Shown here in pieces: positions 24,409-32,537 of a stretch of 64,000 nt of DNA. The DNA is taken from the NCBI RefSeq assembly GCF_024347295.1, contig NZ_AP025458.1:1054001-1118000 (forward strand), read 5' to 3'. Source of the DNA: Vibrio artabrorum. Its GTDB lineage: Bacteria > Pseudomonadota > Gammaproteobacteria > Enterobacterales > Vibrionaceae. Position 1 is the first letter of the stretch, and the number at the start of each line of letters is the position of its first letter. Position numbers and translations under genes: made by a program. The notes below the pieces were generated by a model. That model saw nothing but the letters and a program-made list of their open reading frames with translations. It searched no databases and was not told the DNA's origin.

Positions 24409-27400
24409 TTAAGCTGAAGGCAGTAAGTTCTGTCTGAATTCGCCCAATAAATCACTAACAAATTGAATTCGTTTTCGTCTGTCGACCAATGGTATCGTAA
24501 ACTTGAACTTTGTTGGACCTTCCATTGAAAACTTTTGCGGTTGAGATTGCAACAGTTTAACAAGGTAGGCCGGGTTTATGTCAGCATCCGGGTAGAATTC
24601 TAAGAATCCACCCTTGTCGTGAGCTTCGATTTTCTTCGCTTTGATGGACGCGGCTGCTAATTTGAGTTCTGAAATTGACAACAGGTTTTTGGTTGCATCG
24701 GGAAGAGAACCAAAGCGATCAATTAACTCGACTTTCAACTCGGCCAATTCGTCTGTATCGCTGACACTTGCAATGCGTTTGTAGGTAGATAAGCGCGTGT
24801 TAATGTCTGGGATATAGTCGTCTGGTAACAGTGCTGGCAGCCGCATTTCTATCTCGGTTTGCTCACGCAATAAGTCATCAAGTGAAGGCTCTCGACCTTC
24901 TTTTAGGGCCTCAACGGCTTGTTCAAGCATTTCCATATAGAGTGTGAAGCCAACCGACTGGATTTGACCACTCTGTTCATCACCCAACAGTTCACCCGCG
25001 CCACGAATCTCTAAATCGTGAGTTGCTAGGGTAAAGCCTGCGCCCAGATCTTCTAGAGAAGCAATGGCGTCCAATCGTTTGATTGCGTCCTTGGTCATCG
25101 CTTTCGGGTGTGGTGTTAGCATGTACGCATAAGCTTGATGGTGCGAACGACCCACACGACCACGTAATTGATGCAGTTGTGCTAAACCAAGGTTATCGGC
25201 TCTGTCCATTATAATGGTATTTGCGGTGGGTACATCGATACCGGTTTCAATGATGGTGGTACATACCAGTAGGTTAAAACGCTGGTGGTAGAAGTCATTC
25301 ATGATGCGTTCTAGTTCGCGTTCTCGCATTTGACCATGTGCCACGGTTACGCGGGCCTCTGGAATCAACTTCTGTAAAGACTCGGCGGTTTTCTCTATGG
25401 TGTCGACTTGGTTGTGCAGGAAGTAAACTTGACCACCACGCATGATTTCACGCAAAACGGCTTCTCTTACTACCGCATCGTCACTCTCACGAACAAAGGT
25501 TTTTATTGCTAAGCGGCGTGCTGGTGGGGTTGCGATGATCGAAAGATCGCGCATGCCACTCATTGCCATATTCAGCGTTCGAGGAATCGGTGTAGCGGTT
25601 AGAGTGAGGATATCGACATCCGCCCGCATGGCCTTCACTTTCTCTTTCTGGCGAACGCCAAAACGGTGCTCTTCATCGACAACCAGCAACCCCAGGTCTT
25701 TGAACTTTATTTCACTTGAAAGTAGCTTGTGAGTGCCCACTAAGATATCAACCTTACCGTCGGCGACATCTTGCATGATTAACTTTTGCTCTTTAGCTGA
25801 TTTGAATCGAGAAAGCACTTCAACACGAATCGGTAAGTTAGCGAAGCGGTCGCGGAAGTTTTCGAAGTGTTGTTGAGCAAGTAGGGTCGTTGGTACCAAC
25901 ACCGCAACTTGTTTGTTGTTGTCGGTACAAACAAACGCGGCGCGCATCGCGACTTCTGTTTTACCAAAACCCACATCACCACACACTAAGCGGTCCATGG
26001 CTTTTGCTTGGCACATATCAGACATAACGGCATTGATCGCCATGGCTTGGTCATCGGTTTCTTCAAATGGGAAACCTGATTTGAAGGTTGCGTATTGGCC
26101 TCGGTCGAGTACAAATTTATAGCCGGGTTTTAGCTCGCGCTTGGCGTAAACATCGAGTAGCTCTGCTGCAACGTCACGGACTTTTTCAGCCGCGCGTTTG
26201 CGCGCTTTTTGCCAGGCTTCACCACCTAGCCGATGCAGTGGTGCAGAATCTTCAGCACCACCAGAATAGCGACCAATAAGGTTTAAAGAAGCGACGGGTA
26301 CGTATAACTTGGCATCATTTTGATACTCAAGTGTGACGTATTCGGTTTTCATGCCACCGGCTTCGAGTGTTTGCAGGCCAATATAACGACCAATACCGTG
26401 ATCAATGTGAACGACGGGCTGACCGGGTTTGAGTTCAGCAAGGTGACGGATTACGGTGTCGCTGTTAACACTCTTTTTATCTTTCTTGCGGCGTTGAATA
26501 ACGCGATCGCCTAATAAATCGCTTTCACAAATAAGAGCGATATTCTGAGCTTGATGGATAAATCCGTGCTCGGCAGAACCTAATATCAGACTGAACTTTT
26601 CTTTAGCTTCAAGGGCTGCATCAAGGTTTGTCATTTCGCTTGGACGAACTTTGATGCCGCTAAGCAATTCGCTCAGTGCTTCACGTCGGCCTTCTGACTC
26701 AACCGAAAACACGACTTTTCCGTCGAAGGCTTCAGTGAACTTTCTTAGGTTTGCGAGTGGTTCTTTATTCTGATGTTGAACACTGAGATCCGGTAGAGAG
26801 ATAATCGGAAGATTGGTCCGTCCGGCTTTCTCTTCAATTGGATCTAAGCTCAGACTGACCTGTGGTTTCTGTTTAAAATGGGCGAAAAGTTCGTCTTTTT
26901 GTAGCCAAAGCTGTTCCGGTTTGAGCAGTGGTCGCAATGGGTCGACAACGCGTTGTTCGTATCGATGAGCAACATCAGTGAGGAAAGTATCGATGGCGGT
27001 TTCAACATCACCTAACACTAATATTTGCGACTCATCAGCAATGTAATCGAACAAGGTTTCGGTATAGTCAAAGAAGAGAGGCTGCCAGTATTCGATACCA
27101 GCAGGCCAGGTTCCTTTAGAAACCTGCATATATATTGATTCGGGCTCACGGCGTGCATCGAACTGCTGGCGCCAGCGAATCCGGAAATCTTCGATGGCAC
27201 TTTCAGAGGTTGGAAATTCATGAGCAGGCAACAGTCGGATCTCGGAGATATCTTCGATCGAGCGTTGGTTCTCAGGGTCGAAAGTTCGAATCGTATCGAT
27301 CTCGTCATCGAAAAAATCGATACGATACGGATCTTTACTGCCCATCGGGAACAGGTCAAGAATCGATCCTCGACTCGCATACTCACCCGGGCCAAACACC

Positions 27401-27870
27401 TGATCGACATAACGATAGCCAGATTTTTCAAGTTGAAGACGCAGCTTTTCTAACGAGTAGAGATCACCCGTTTTTACCATCAGGGTATGCTGTAATAAAA
27501 ATTCACGCGGAGATTGGCGTTGCAGTAATGTGCTGATTGGTGCGATTGTGATGCCATCTTTTTGAGTTGGCAGAGCATAAAGGCGCGCGATACGATCTGA
27601 AATAATCTCTTGATGTGGTGAGAAGCTGTCGTAAGGCAGCGTTTCCCAATCAGGGAACAGTGCGACTTCAGCCTGAGTGAATTGTTCAATTTCAGATTGA
27701 AGTTTAAGCGCAATTTGTGGGTCCGGAACCGCCAATAAGGTATGGCTGTTGTGTTGCTCCGCGAGTTTGGCAATGGCAAGAGCGAGAGACGAACCGACTA
27801 AGTTACCGATGTGTTTCTTGTCACCGGCTCCTTTGAGTAGAGGTAGCGTGAAAATGGAATGTTTAGTCAT
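24409..27870 (-). CDS. mfd: Transcription-repair coupling factor Mfd
   Basis: The 1153-residue protein removes RNA polymerase stalled at DNA damage and recruits UvrA. The UvrB-like N-terminal part covers about residues 1-350. The polymerase-interacting domain near 480-550 contains Pro-Val-Val-His-Ile-Asp-His-Gly-Ile-Gly-Arg-Tyr. The RecG-like motor has Walker A Gly-Asp-Val-Gly-Phe-Gly-Lys-Thr-Glu (about 632-640), DEEH box Val-Asp-Glu-Glu-His-Arg-Phe-Gly, and motif VI Gln-Leu-Arg-Gly-Arg-Val-Gly-Arg-Ser. The TRCF C-terminal domain closes the chain. Length equals the E. coli enzyme within a few residues. It starts 6 bp after the PilZ-like gene ends, so the two are probably cotranscribed. Confidence 0.97.
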   Translation of the reverse strand: MTKHSIFTLPLLKGAGDKKHIGNLVGSSLALAIAKLAEQHNSHTLLAVPDPQIALKLQSEIEQFTQAEVALFPDWETLPYDSFSPHQEIISDRIARLYALPTQKDGITIAPISTLLQRQSPREFLLQHTLMVKTGDLYSLEKLRLQLEKSGYRYVDQVFGPGEYASRGSILDLFPMGSKDPYRIDFFDDEIDTIRTFDPENQRSIEDISEIRLLPAHEFPTSESAIEDFRIRWRQQFDARREPESIYMQVSKGTWPAGIEYWQPLFFDYTETLFDYIADESQILVLGDVETAIDTFLTDVAHRYEQRVVDPLRPLLKPEQLWLQKDELFAHFKQKPQVSLSLDPIEEKAGRTNLPIISLPDLSVQHQNKEPLANLRKFTEAFDGKVVFSVESEGRREALSELLSGIKVRPSEMTNLDAALEAKEKFSLILGSAEHGFIHQAQNIALICESDLLGDRVIQRRKKDKKSVNSDTVIRHLAELKPGQPVVHIDHGIGRYIGLQTLEAGGMKTEYVTLEYQNDAKLYVPVASLNLIGRYSGGAEDSAPLHRLGGEAWQKARKRAAEKVRDVAAELLDVYAKRELKPGYKFVLDRGQYATFKSGFPFEETDDQAMAINAVMSDMCQAKAMDRLVCGDVGFGKTEVAMRAAFVCTDNNKQVAVLVPTTLLAQQHFENFRDRFANLPIRVEVLSRFKSAKEQKLIMQDVADGKVDILVGTHKLLSSEIKFKDLGLLVVDEEHRFGVRQKEKVKAMRADVDILTLTATPIPRTLNMAMSGMRDLSIIATPPARRLAIKTFVRESDDAVVREAVLREIMRGGQVYFLHNQVDTIEKTAESLQKLIPEARVTVAHGQMRERELERIMNDFYHQRFNLLVCTTIIETGIDVPTANTIIMDRADNLGLAQLHQLRGRVGRSHHQAYAYMLTPHPKAMTKDAIKRLDAIASLEDLGAGFTLATHDLEIRGAGELLGDEQSGQIQSVGFTLYMEMLEQAVEALKEGREPSLDDLLREQTEIEMRLPALLPDDYIPDINTRLSTYKRIASVSDTDELAELKVELIDRFGSLPDATKNLLSISELKLAAASIKAKKIEAHDKGGFLEFYPDADINPAYLVKLLQSQPQKFSMEGPTKFKFTIPLVDRRKRIQFVSDLLGEFRQNLLPSA

Positions 27871-27876
27871 GTTAAT

Positions 27877-28446
27877 TTACTTGTTATCTCGTACTAGGGA
27901 GCGTTGACGCAAGAGCTTTTGTTGTTGATGGAGGGCGGCTTTGATAAGCAAGTCTTGGTCGGCATCACGAAGATGAGCATAGTTAAATTTGATTTCGAAA
28001 CCTGAGTCTTTTGGTTCGCTCGCAAAGACTTCAGCATAGCAATAAATAGCCGCCGCAGGCTGCTCGAGAAAAAGCTTGGCCTTTACTAAGCGGCCAAGTT
28101 CTAAATCGGTCTTGGCAAAACAGGAAAATTGACTCGCACCGAATGAGTATGTGTGAGTACGGAATTTCTCATCATCTTGTTGCGACAGCATAAAGCTCAA
28201 TAAGAGGTTTAATTTGGAGTTTTGCGTATCCAATAAATTGATGACGTTCTTCAAGTTACTGTTTTTGAGTTCCGCGCGCGCACTGTCGGCTAATAAGTCC
28301 AATTGGCTAAATTCACTCGCCACAACAAACGGGGCAGGGATCTCGGATTCAAATTGAATTTGAGAAGGTAAAGTGAAATTACTTTCCATTGGTTCAATAT
28401 TCACAGTGAGGCAGTGGTGAACGGTGAAAAACTCTGGTGCTGTCAT
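27877..28446 (-). CDS. PilZ-like domain protein upstream of mfd (VC1885/PlzB-like)
   Basis: This 189-residue soluble protein occupies the place next to mfd where V. cholerae has a PilZ protein (VC1885, PlzB). The C-terminal 100 residues have a beta-rich pattern: Tyr-Ser-Phe-Gly-Ala-Ser-Gln-Phe-Ser-Cys, then Leu-Val-Lys-Ala-Lys-Leu-Phe-Leu. The c-di-GMP motif Arg-x-x-x-Arg is not seen before this region, and the Asp/Asn-x-Ser-x-x-Gly box is altered, so direct c-di-GMP binding is doubtful. The N-terminal half is helical. AAGGAA precedes the start. The domain call depends partly on gene position. Confidence 0.72.
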   Translation of the reverse strand: MTAPEFFTVHHCLTVNIEPMESNFTLPSQIQFESEIPAPFVVASEFSQLDLLADSARAELKNSNLKNVINLLDTQNSKLNLLLSFMLSQQDDEKFRTHTYSFGASQFSCFAKTDLELGRLVKAKLFLEQPAAAIYCYAEVFASEPKDSGFEIKFNYAHLRDADQDLLIKAALHQQQKLLRQRSLVRDNK

Positions 28447-28673
28447 GCGCTAGTTCCTTGAAATGATGTATTGATTATCGCTATGTGGCCGTAGTAATCA
28501 AGGTTAGATAATTGAAAGTCACAAATAGTTGTTTGAAATGCCGATATTTGACAATGTTCTGTTTTTCAAGACTAACTAATTGAGTTAATTCACTCTATAT
28601 TTTCAATTACCCCCTACACAGTCACCGTAATACCCGTTACATTAGCCTGCATCCCTTTTTGATGGTTCAAAGT

Positions 28674-29882
28674 ATGTTTCATCCTATTTCAATTTTTGTT
28701 GGCCTGCGTTATTTGAAAGGCCGTTCAGGTGATCGCTTTAGCCGTTTTGTTTCTTACATGTCGACGGCAGGTATCACCATTGGTGTGCTCTCTTTGATCA
28801 CGGTTTTATCGGTCATGAATGGATTCGAAGCGCAGTTAAAAGACCGAATTCTTGGTGTCTTGCCTCAAGCTGTCGTTTATGAACAAGGCGGAACCACGCA
28901 GCTCTCAGAGCAAGCCCCTAGCTTTGCAAAGCAAATGTCGCTAGACGGTCATGTCGAACCGATTGTACGCAGCGAGGCGGTTATTCAAAGTTCGGCTCAA
29001 TTGTCGGCGGGCCTGTTGATTGGTATCGAACCCCATTCCGATGACCCTCTTCGCGGCCACTTAATTGCCGGTCAGTTATCTTCACTGAAAGCTGGGCAAT
29101 ATCAAGTGTTCCTTGGCCATACTTTGGCGAGAAACTTGAAGGTATCTATGGGCGATAAAGTTCGCTTAATGGTGACCAGCGCGAGCCAATACACGCCACT
29201 GGGACGTATCCCTAGCCAACGAAATTTTACCGTGGCCGGCATTTTTAATACGGGCTCGGATATTGATGCGCAACTGATGATGACAGACATTCAAGATGCC
29301 GGGCGTTTGTTGCGTTACAAGTCTGATACGATCTCAGGCTGGAGACTGTTTTTTGATGACCCGTTTGAAGTGGCAGAACTCTCAAATCAACCGTTACCAG
29401 AGGGATGGTTATGGAGTGATTGGCGCGATCAACGTGGCGAGCTATTTCAAGCTGTTGGTATGGAAAAAAATATGATGGGCTTGATGCTTGGGCTGATCGT
29501 CGGTGTTGCTGCATTTAATATCATCTCAGCTCTGATTATGGTGGTGATGGAGAAGCAATCCGAAGTTGCAATTTTAAAAACCCAGGGCATGACCGATGGT
29601 CAAGTGATGGGGATATTTATGGTTCAAGGGGCGAGTAGCGGCGTGATTGGCGCCCTATCGGGTGGTGCATTAGGCGTTATCTTAGCGATGAACCTCAATA
29701 CAGTATTAGAGGTGATGGGTGTGGCTTTATTCTCATTTGGTGGTCAGCTACCTATTTTAATTAATCCGGTTCAAATCGCCGTTGTTGTGGTTCTGGCTAT
29801 CGCACTTAGCTTGATTGCTACACTGTTCCCTTCTTATCGTGCATCGTCTGTGAAACCTGCTGAGGCCCTTCGTTATGAGTAA
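28674..29882 (+). CDS. lolC: Lipoprotein-releasing ABC transporter permease LolC
   Basis: This 402-residue inner membrane subunit belongs to the complex that detaches outer-membrane lipoproteins from the inner membrane and hands them to LolA. One membrane helix lies near residue 25, a large periplasmic domain follows, and three helices close the C-terminal third, the LolC/LolE (FtsX-like) layout. The opening Ile-Gly-like Val-Gly-Leu-Arg-Tyr-Leu-Lys-Gly-Arg and Ser-Tyr-Met-Ser-Thr match the family. ATG 28674 is chosen to match usual family N-termini; an ATG at 28662 would add four residues. The stop overlaps the lolD start by 8 bases. Confidence 0.93.
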   Translation: MFHPISIFVGLRYLKGRSGDRFSRFVSYMSTAGITIGVLSLITVLSVMNGFEAQLKDRILGVLPQAVVYEQGGTTQLSEQAPSFAKQMSLDGHVEPIVRSEAVIQSSAQLSAGLLIGIEPHSDDPLRGHLIAGQLSSLKAGQYQVFLGHTLARNLKVSMGDKVRLMVTSASQYTPLGRIPSQRNFTVAGIFNTGSDIDAQLMMTDIQDAGRLLRYKSDTISGWRLFFDDPFEVAELSNQPLPEGWLWSDWRDQRGELFQAVGMEKNMMGLMLGLIVGVAAFNIISALIMVVMEKQSEVAILKTQGMTDGQVMGIFMVQGASSGVIGALSGGALGVILAMNLNTVLEVMGVALFSFGGQLPILINPVQIAVVVVLAIALSLIATLFPSYRASSVKPAEALRYE

Positions 29883-30567
29883 TTTTCTTCAATGTAATGA
29901 TATCCGTAAAACGTACCGTGAAGGCTCGCTCGATACGGAAGTACTCAAGGGGGTCAGCTTTGACATCGAGAAAGGGGAACTGGTTGCTATCATTGGTACA
30001 TCCGGTTCCGGTAAAAGTACGCTATTGCATATTTTAGGAGCGTTAGATGACGCTTCTGACGGTAGCGTAAGCTTTCTTGGTCGAGACTTAGCGTCTTTAA
30101 GTTCAAATCAGCAAGCCAAGCTTCGTAATCAACATCTTGGTTTTGTGTACCAGTTCCATCATCTGCTTTCTGATTTTTCAGCGCTGGAAAATGTGGCGAT
30201 GCCGCTTTTGATTGGTGGCGAGAAGCCAGCGAAAGCCAAACAAGAAGCGCAGCGTTTACTGGATAAAGTTGGCTTGAGTCATCGCGTCGACCACCGACCT
30301 TCAGAGCTTTCTGGTGGTGAGAGACAACGTGTGGCAATCGCACGAGCATTAGTGAATAAGCCCGCTTTGGTTTTGGCTGATGAACCGACCGGTAACCTTG
30401 ATCACAACACCGCGCTTTCTATTTATGATTTAATGCGTGAACTTAATCGTGAATACGATACGGCATTTTTGGTTGTCACTCATGATGGTGAGTTGGCTGG
30501 AAAGATGGACCGCCAACTGCATATGCAAGATGGTTTGTTGGTTCATGTTGAAAAAGAGGGGATCTAA
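29875..30567 (+). CDS. lolD: Lipoprotein-releasing ABC transporter ATPase LolD
   Basis: The 230-residue ATPase powers LolCDE. It has Walker A Gly-Thr-Ser-Gly-Ser-Gly-Lys-Ser-Thr (about 42-50), the Q-loop Phe-Val-Tyr-Gln-Phe-His-His-Leu-Leu typical of LolD, signature Leu-Ser-Gly-Gly-Glu-Arg-Gln-Arg, Walker B [12 protein letters not shown], and a switch His. It sits between lolC (8-base overlap) and lolE (adjacent), fixing its identity among similar MacB-type ATPases. Confidence 0.96.
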   Translation: MSNFLQCNDIRKTYREGSLDTEVLKGVSFDIEKGELVAIIGTSGSGKSTLLHILGALDDASDGSVSFLGRDLASLSSNQQAKLRNQHLGFVYQFHHLLSDFSALENVAMPLLIGGEKPAKAKQEAQRLLDKVGLSHRVDHRPSELSGGERQRVAIARALVNKPALVLADEPTGNLDHNTALSIYDLMRELNREYDTAFLVVTHDGELAGKMDRQLHMQDGLLVHVEKEGI

Positions 30568-31812
30568 GTGTTTTCTTCTTTATCTCTATTGATTGGTGGA
30601 CGATTTAGCCGAGCTAAACAGCGGGACAAGATGGTGTCATTCATCTCTTTGTCTTCAACCATTGGTATTGCTGTTGGTGTTGCCGTGATCATTATTGGCT
30701 TGTCTGCGATGAATGGTTTTGAACGAGAGCTTGAATCTCGAGTGCTTTCTGTTATTCCTCATGGGGAGTTTGAGGGCGTGCAAAAACCGATAACGCGCTG
30801 GAAGCATGTTATTGAGCAGTCGGTGAAGCACGACAAAGTCGTTGCGGCCGCACCTTATGTGAAAATTACAGCGCTTGCTGAAAAAGGTAAGGCGCTAAAA
30901 GCGATCGAAGTTCGAGGGGTTGACCCTCAGCTTGAGCGACAGGTATCGAGCTTATCAAGATTTATCGACAAAAAGGCTTGGAGTGAGTTTAAGGCTGGGC
31001 AACAACAAATCATTTTAGGGGCTGGTGTCGCAAACGTGCTTGGCGCGCAGGTGGGCGATTATCTGACTCTGATGATCCCAACGGTTAATGGCTCAGTAAA
31101 AGTACAGGCACCGAAGCGTGTTCGAGTAAAAGTCGTTGGTTTGTTGACGCTTAATGGCCAGATAGATCATAACCTAGCGTTGATTCCACTCGGCGATGCT
31201 CAAGTTTACGCCAACTTAGGTGAAGCGGTAACGGGCGTTGCTTTGAAAGTCACGGATGTGCTGAATGCGAATGCCATTATACGTGAGGTCGGTAATCAGC
31301 TGGATGTGTATGTGTACTTGCGCAGTTGGCAACAGAAGTTTGGTTTCTTATACCGAGATATCCAGTTGGTTCGTACCATTATGTATTTGGTGATGGTTCT
31401 TGTGATCGGTGTCGCCTGTTTCAACATTGTTTCTACTTTGATGATGGCGGTAAAAGACAGAGCATCAGAGATCGCAATTTTAAGAACAATGGGCGCATCG
31501 GATGGCCTTGTGAAGCGCATTTTTGTTTGGCAGGGCGTGTTTTCGGGGGTGTTAGGCAGTTTAGTTGGCAGTGTAATCGGTGTCTTGGTGGCACTTAACC
31601 TCACCTCGCTGATCAAAGGACTCGAAAAGCTGATTAACCATCAATTTTTATCCGGCGATATCTACTTTGTTGATTTCTTACCATCACAACTGAATGTGAT
31701 GGATGTTGTTGTTGTCTCAGGTACGGCAATTGTTTTAAGCATACTGGCGACGTGGTATCCGGCATCGCGAGCGGCTAAGTTAAATCCAGCCTCGGTGCTC
31801 AGTTCCAAATAA
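30568..31812 (+). CDS. lolE: Lipoprotein-releasing ABC transporter permease LolE
   Basis: The second permease of the complex has 414 residues with the same layout as LolC: one N-terminal helix (about residues 28-48), a periplasmic domain, and three C-terminal helices. The opening Leu-Ile-Gly-Gly-Arg-Phe-Ser-Arg-Ala-Lys and Met-Asn-Gly-Phe-Glu-Arg-Glu-Leu fit LolE. LolE recognises the incoming lipoprotein while LolC binds LolA. The gene starts with GTG immediately after the lolD stop and ends at a strong terminator. Confidence 0.94.
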   Translation: MFSSLSLLIGGRFSRAKQRDKMVSFISLSSTIGIAVGVAVIIIGLSAMNGFERELESRVLSVIPHGEFEGVQKPITRWKHVIEQSVKHDKVVAAAPYVKITALAEKGKALKAIEVRGVDPQLERQVSSLSRFIDKKAWSEFKAGQQQIILGAGVANVLGAQVGDYLTLMIPTVNGSVKVQAPKRVRVKVVGLLTLNGQIDHNLALIPLGDAQVYANLGEAVTGVALKVTDVLNANAIIREVGNQLDVYVYLRSWQQKFGFLYRDIQLVRTIMYLVMVLVIGVACFNIVSTLMMAVKDRASEIAILRTMGASDGLVKRIFVWQGVFSGVLGSLVGSVIGVLVALNLTSLIKGLEKLINHQFLSGDIYFVDFLPSQLNVMDVVVVSGTAIVLSILATWYPASRAAKLNPASVLSSK

Positions 31813-31840
31813 CAGATCATGTGATGAAATGACACAGACA

Positions 31841-31870
31841 AAAAAAGGATCCCGAAAGGGATCCTTTTTT
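31841..31870 (+). terminator. Rho-independent terminator after lolE
   Basis: A perfect 13-bp stem (31841-31853 with 31858-31870) has a GAAA tetraloop. The A and T runs on both sides allow termination in both directions. Confidence 0.93.
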
Positions 31871-32007
31871 ATTGAATTCAAACCGCGTTGTTTACGACTT
31901 TGGTTACATCTCTATCTTGTAGAAATCATCCGTTTGCCTGATTTTTGTAGGAGTACGCTTTTGGTAACGCATCGACAACGATAGGTTAACGAACAAGAAT
32001 AAGTGAC

Positions 32008-32520
32008 TTAGTACCTTGCTTGTCGTTTCTTCCAACTTCTTACCACTGAGTAACGCCATAAACCGCGAATACCAAAGTAGCCAACCATGGCTGAAACTAC
32101 GCCACAAATCAGACAACCCAGCAAGAACGGAGGCCCTATCGTACTCATTTGCGCCAAGATGAAATTCCAAGACAATTCAAAATGAAAGGCTTGAGGCGGT
32201 ACGTGCATAACGAGCGCACCGATCTTATAAGCAAAGTAGAAGAGTACTGGCATGGTTACAGGGTTGCTTACCCAAACAAGTGCCACTGCCAATGGCAGGT
32301 TTACACCGCATGCGACAGCAAGTCCGGCAGACATAATCATTTGACTCGGTAGAGGGACAAACGCCATGAATAACCCAACAGCAAACGCACCTGCCGCAGA
32401 GCGACGGTTAAGACACCATAAGTTGGGGTTGTACAAAACATTGCCAAAAACCTTCAATGCTTTCTGACGCTTGATCAGCTCATGGTCAGGCATAAATCGT
32501 TTTATAAACTTTCTTGGCAT
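32008..32520 (-). CDS. DUF2062 membrane protein
   Basis: A 170-residue inner membrane protein of the DUF2062 family. The family core is visible: Arg-Ser-Ala-Ala-Gly-Ala-Phe-Ala-Val-Gly-Leu-Phe, then Phe-Val-Pro-Leu-Pro-Ser-Gln-Met, and Val-Ser-Asn-Pro-Val-Thr-Met-Pro-Val-Leu-Phe. Three to four hydrophobic helices and a basic C-terminus follow. Function is unknown. It is divergent from comEC with only 17 bp between start codons, so each promoter must lie in the other gene or further away. Confidence 0.85.
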   Translation of the reverse strand: MPRKFIKRFMPDHELIKRQKALKVFGNVLYNPNLWCLNRRSAAGAFAVGLFMAFVPLPSQMIMSAGLAVACGVNLPLAVALVWVSNPVTMPVLFYFAYKIGALVMHVPPQAFHFELSWNFILAQMSTIGPPFLLGCLICGVVSAMVGYFGIRGLWRYSVVRSWKKRQARY

Positions 32521-32537
32521 AGGAGGAAGCTACTCTC

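Noticed and set aside
27135..27536. 133-codon plus-strand frame inside mfd
   Set aside because: It lies wholly antisense to a firmly identified gene, has no ribosome binding site and no family signature.
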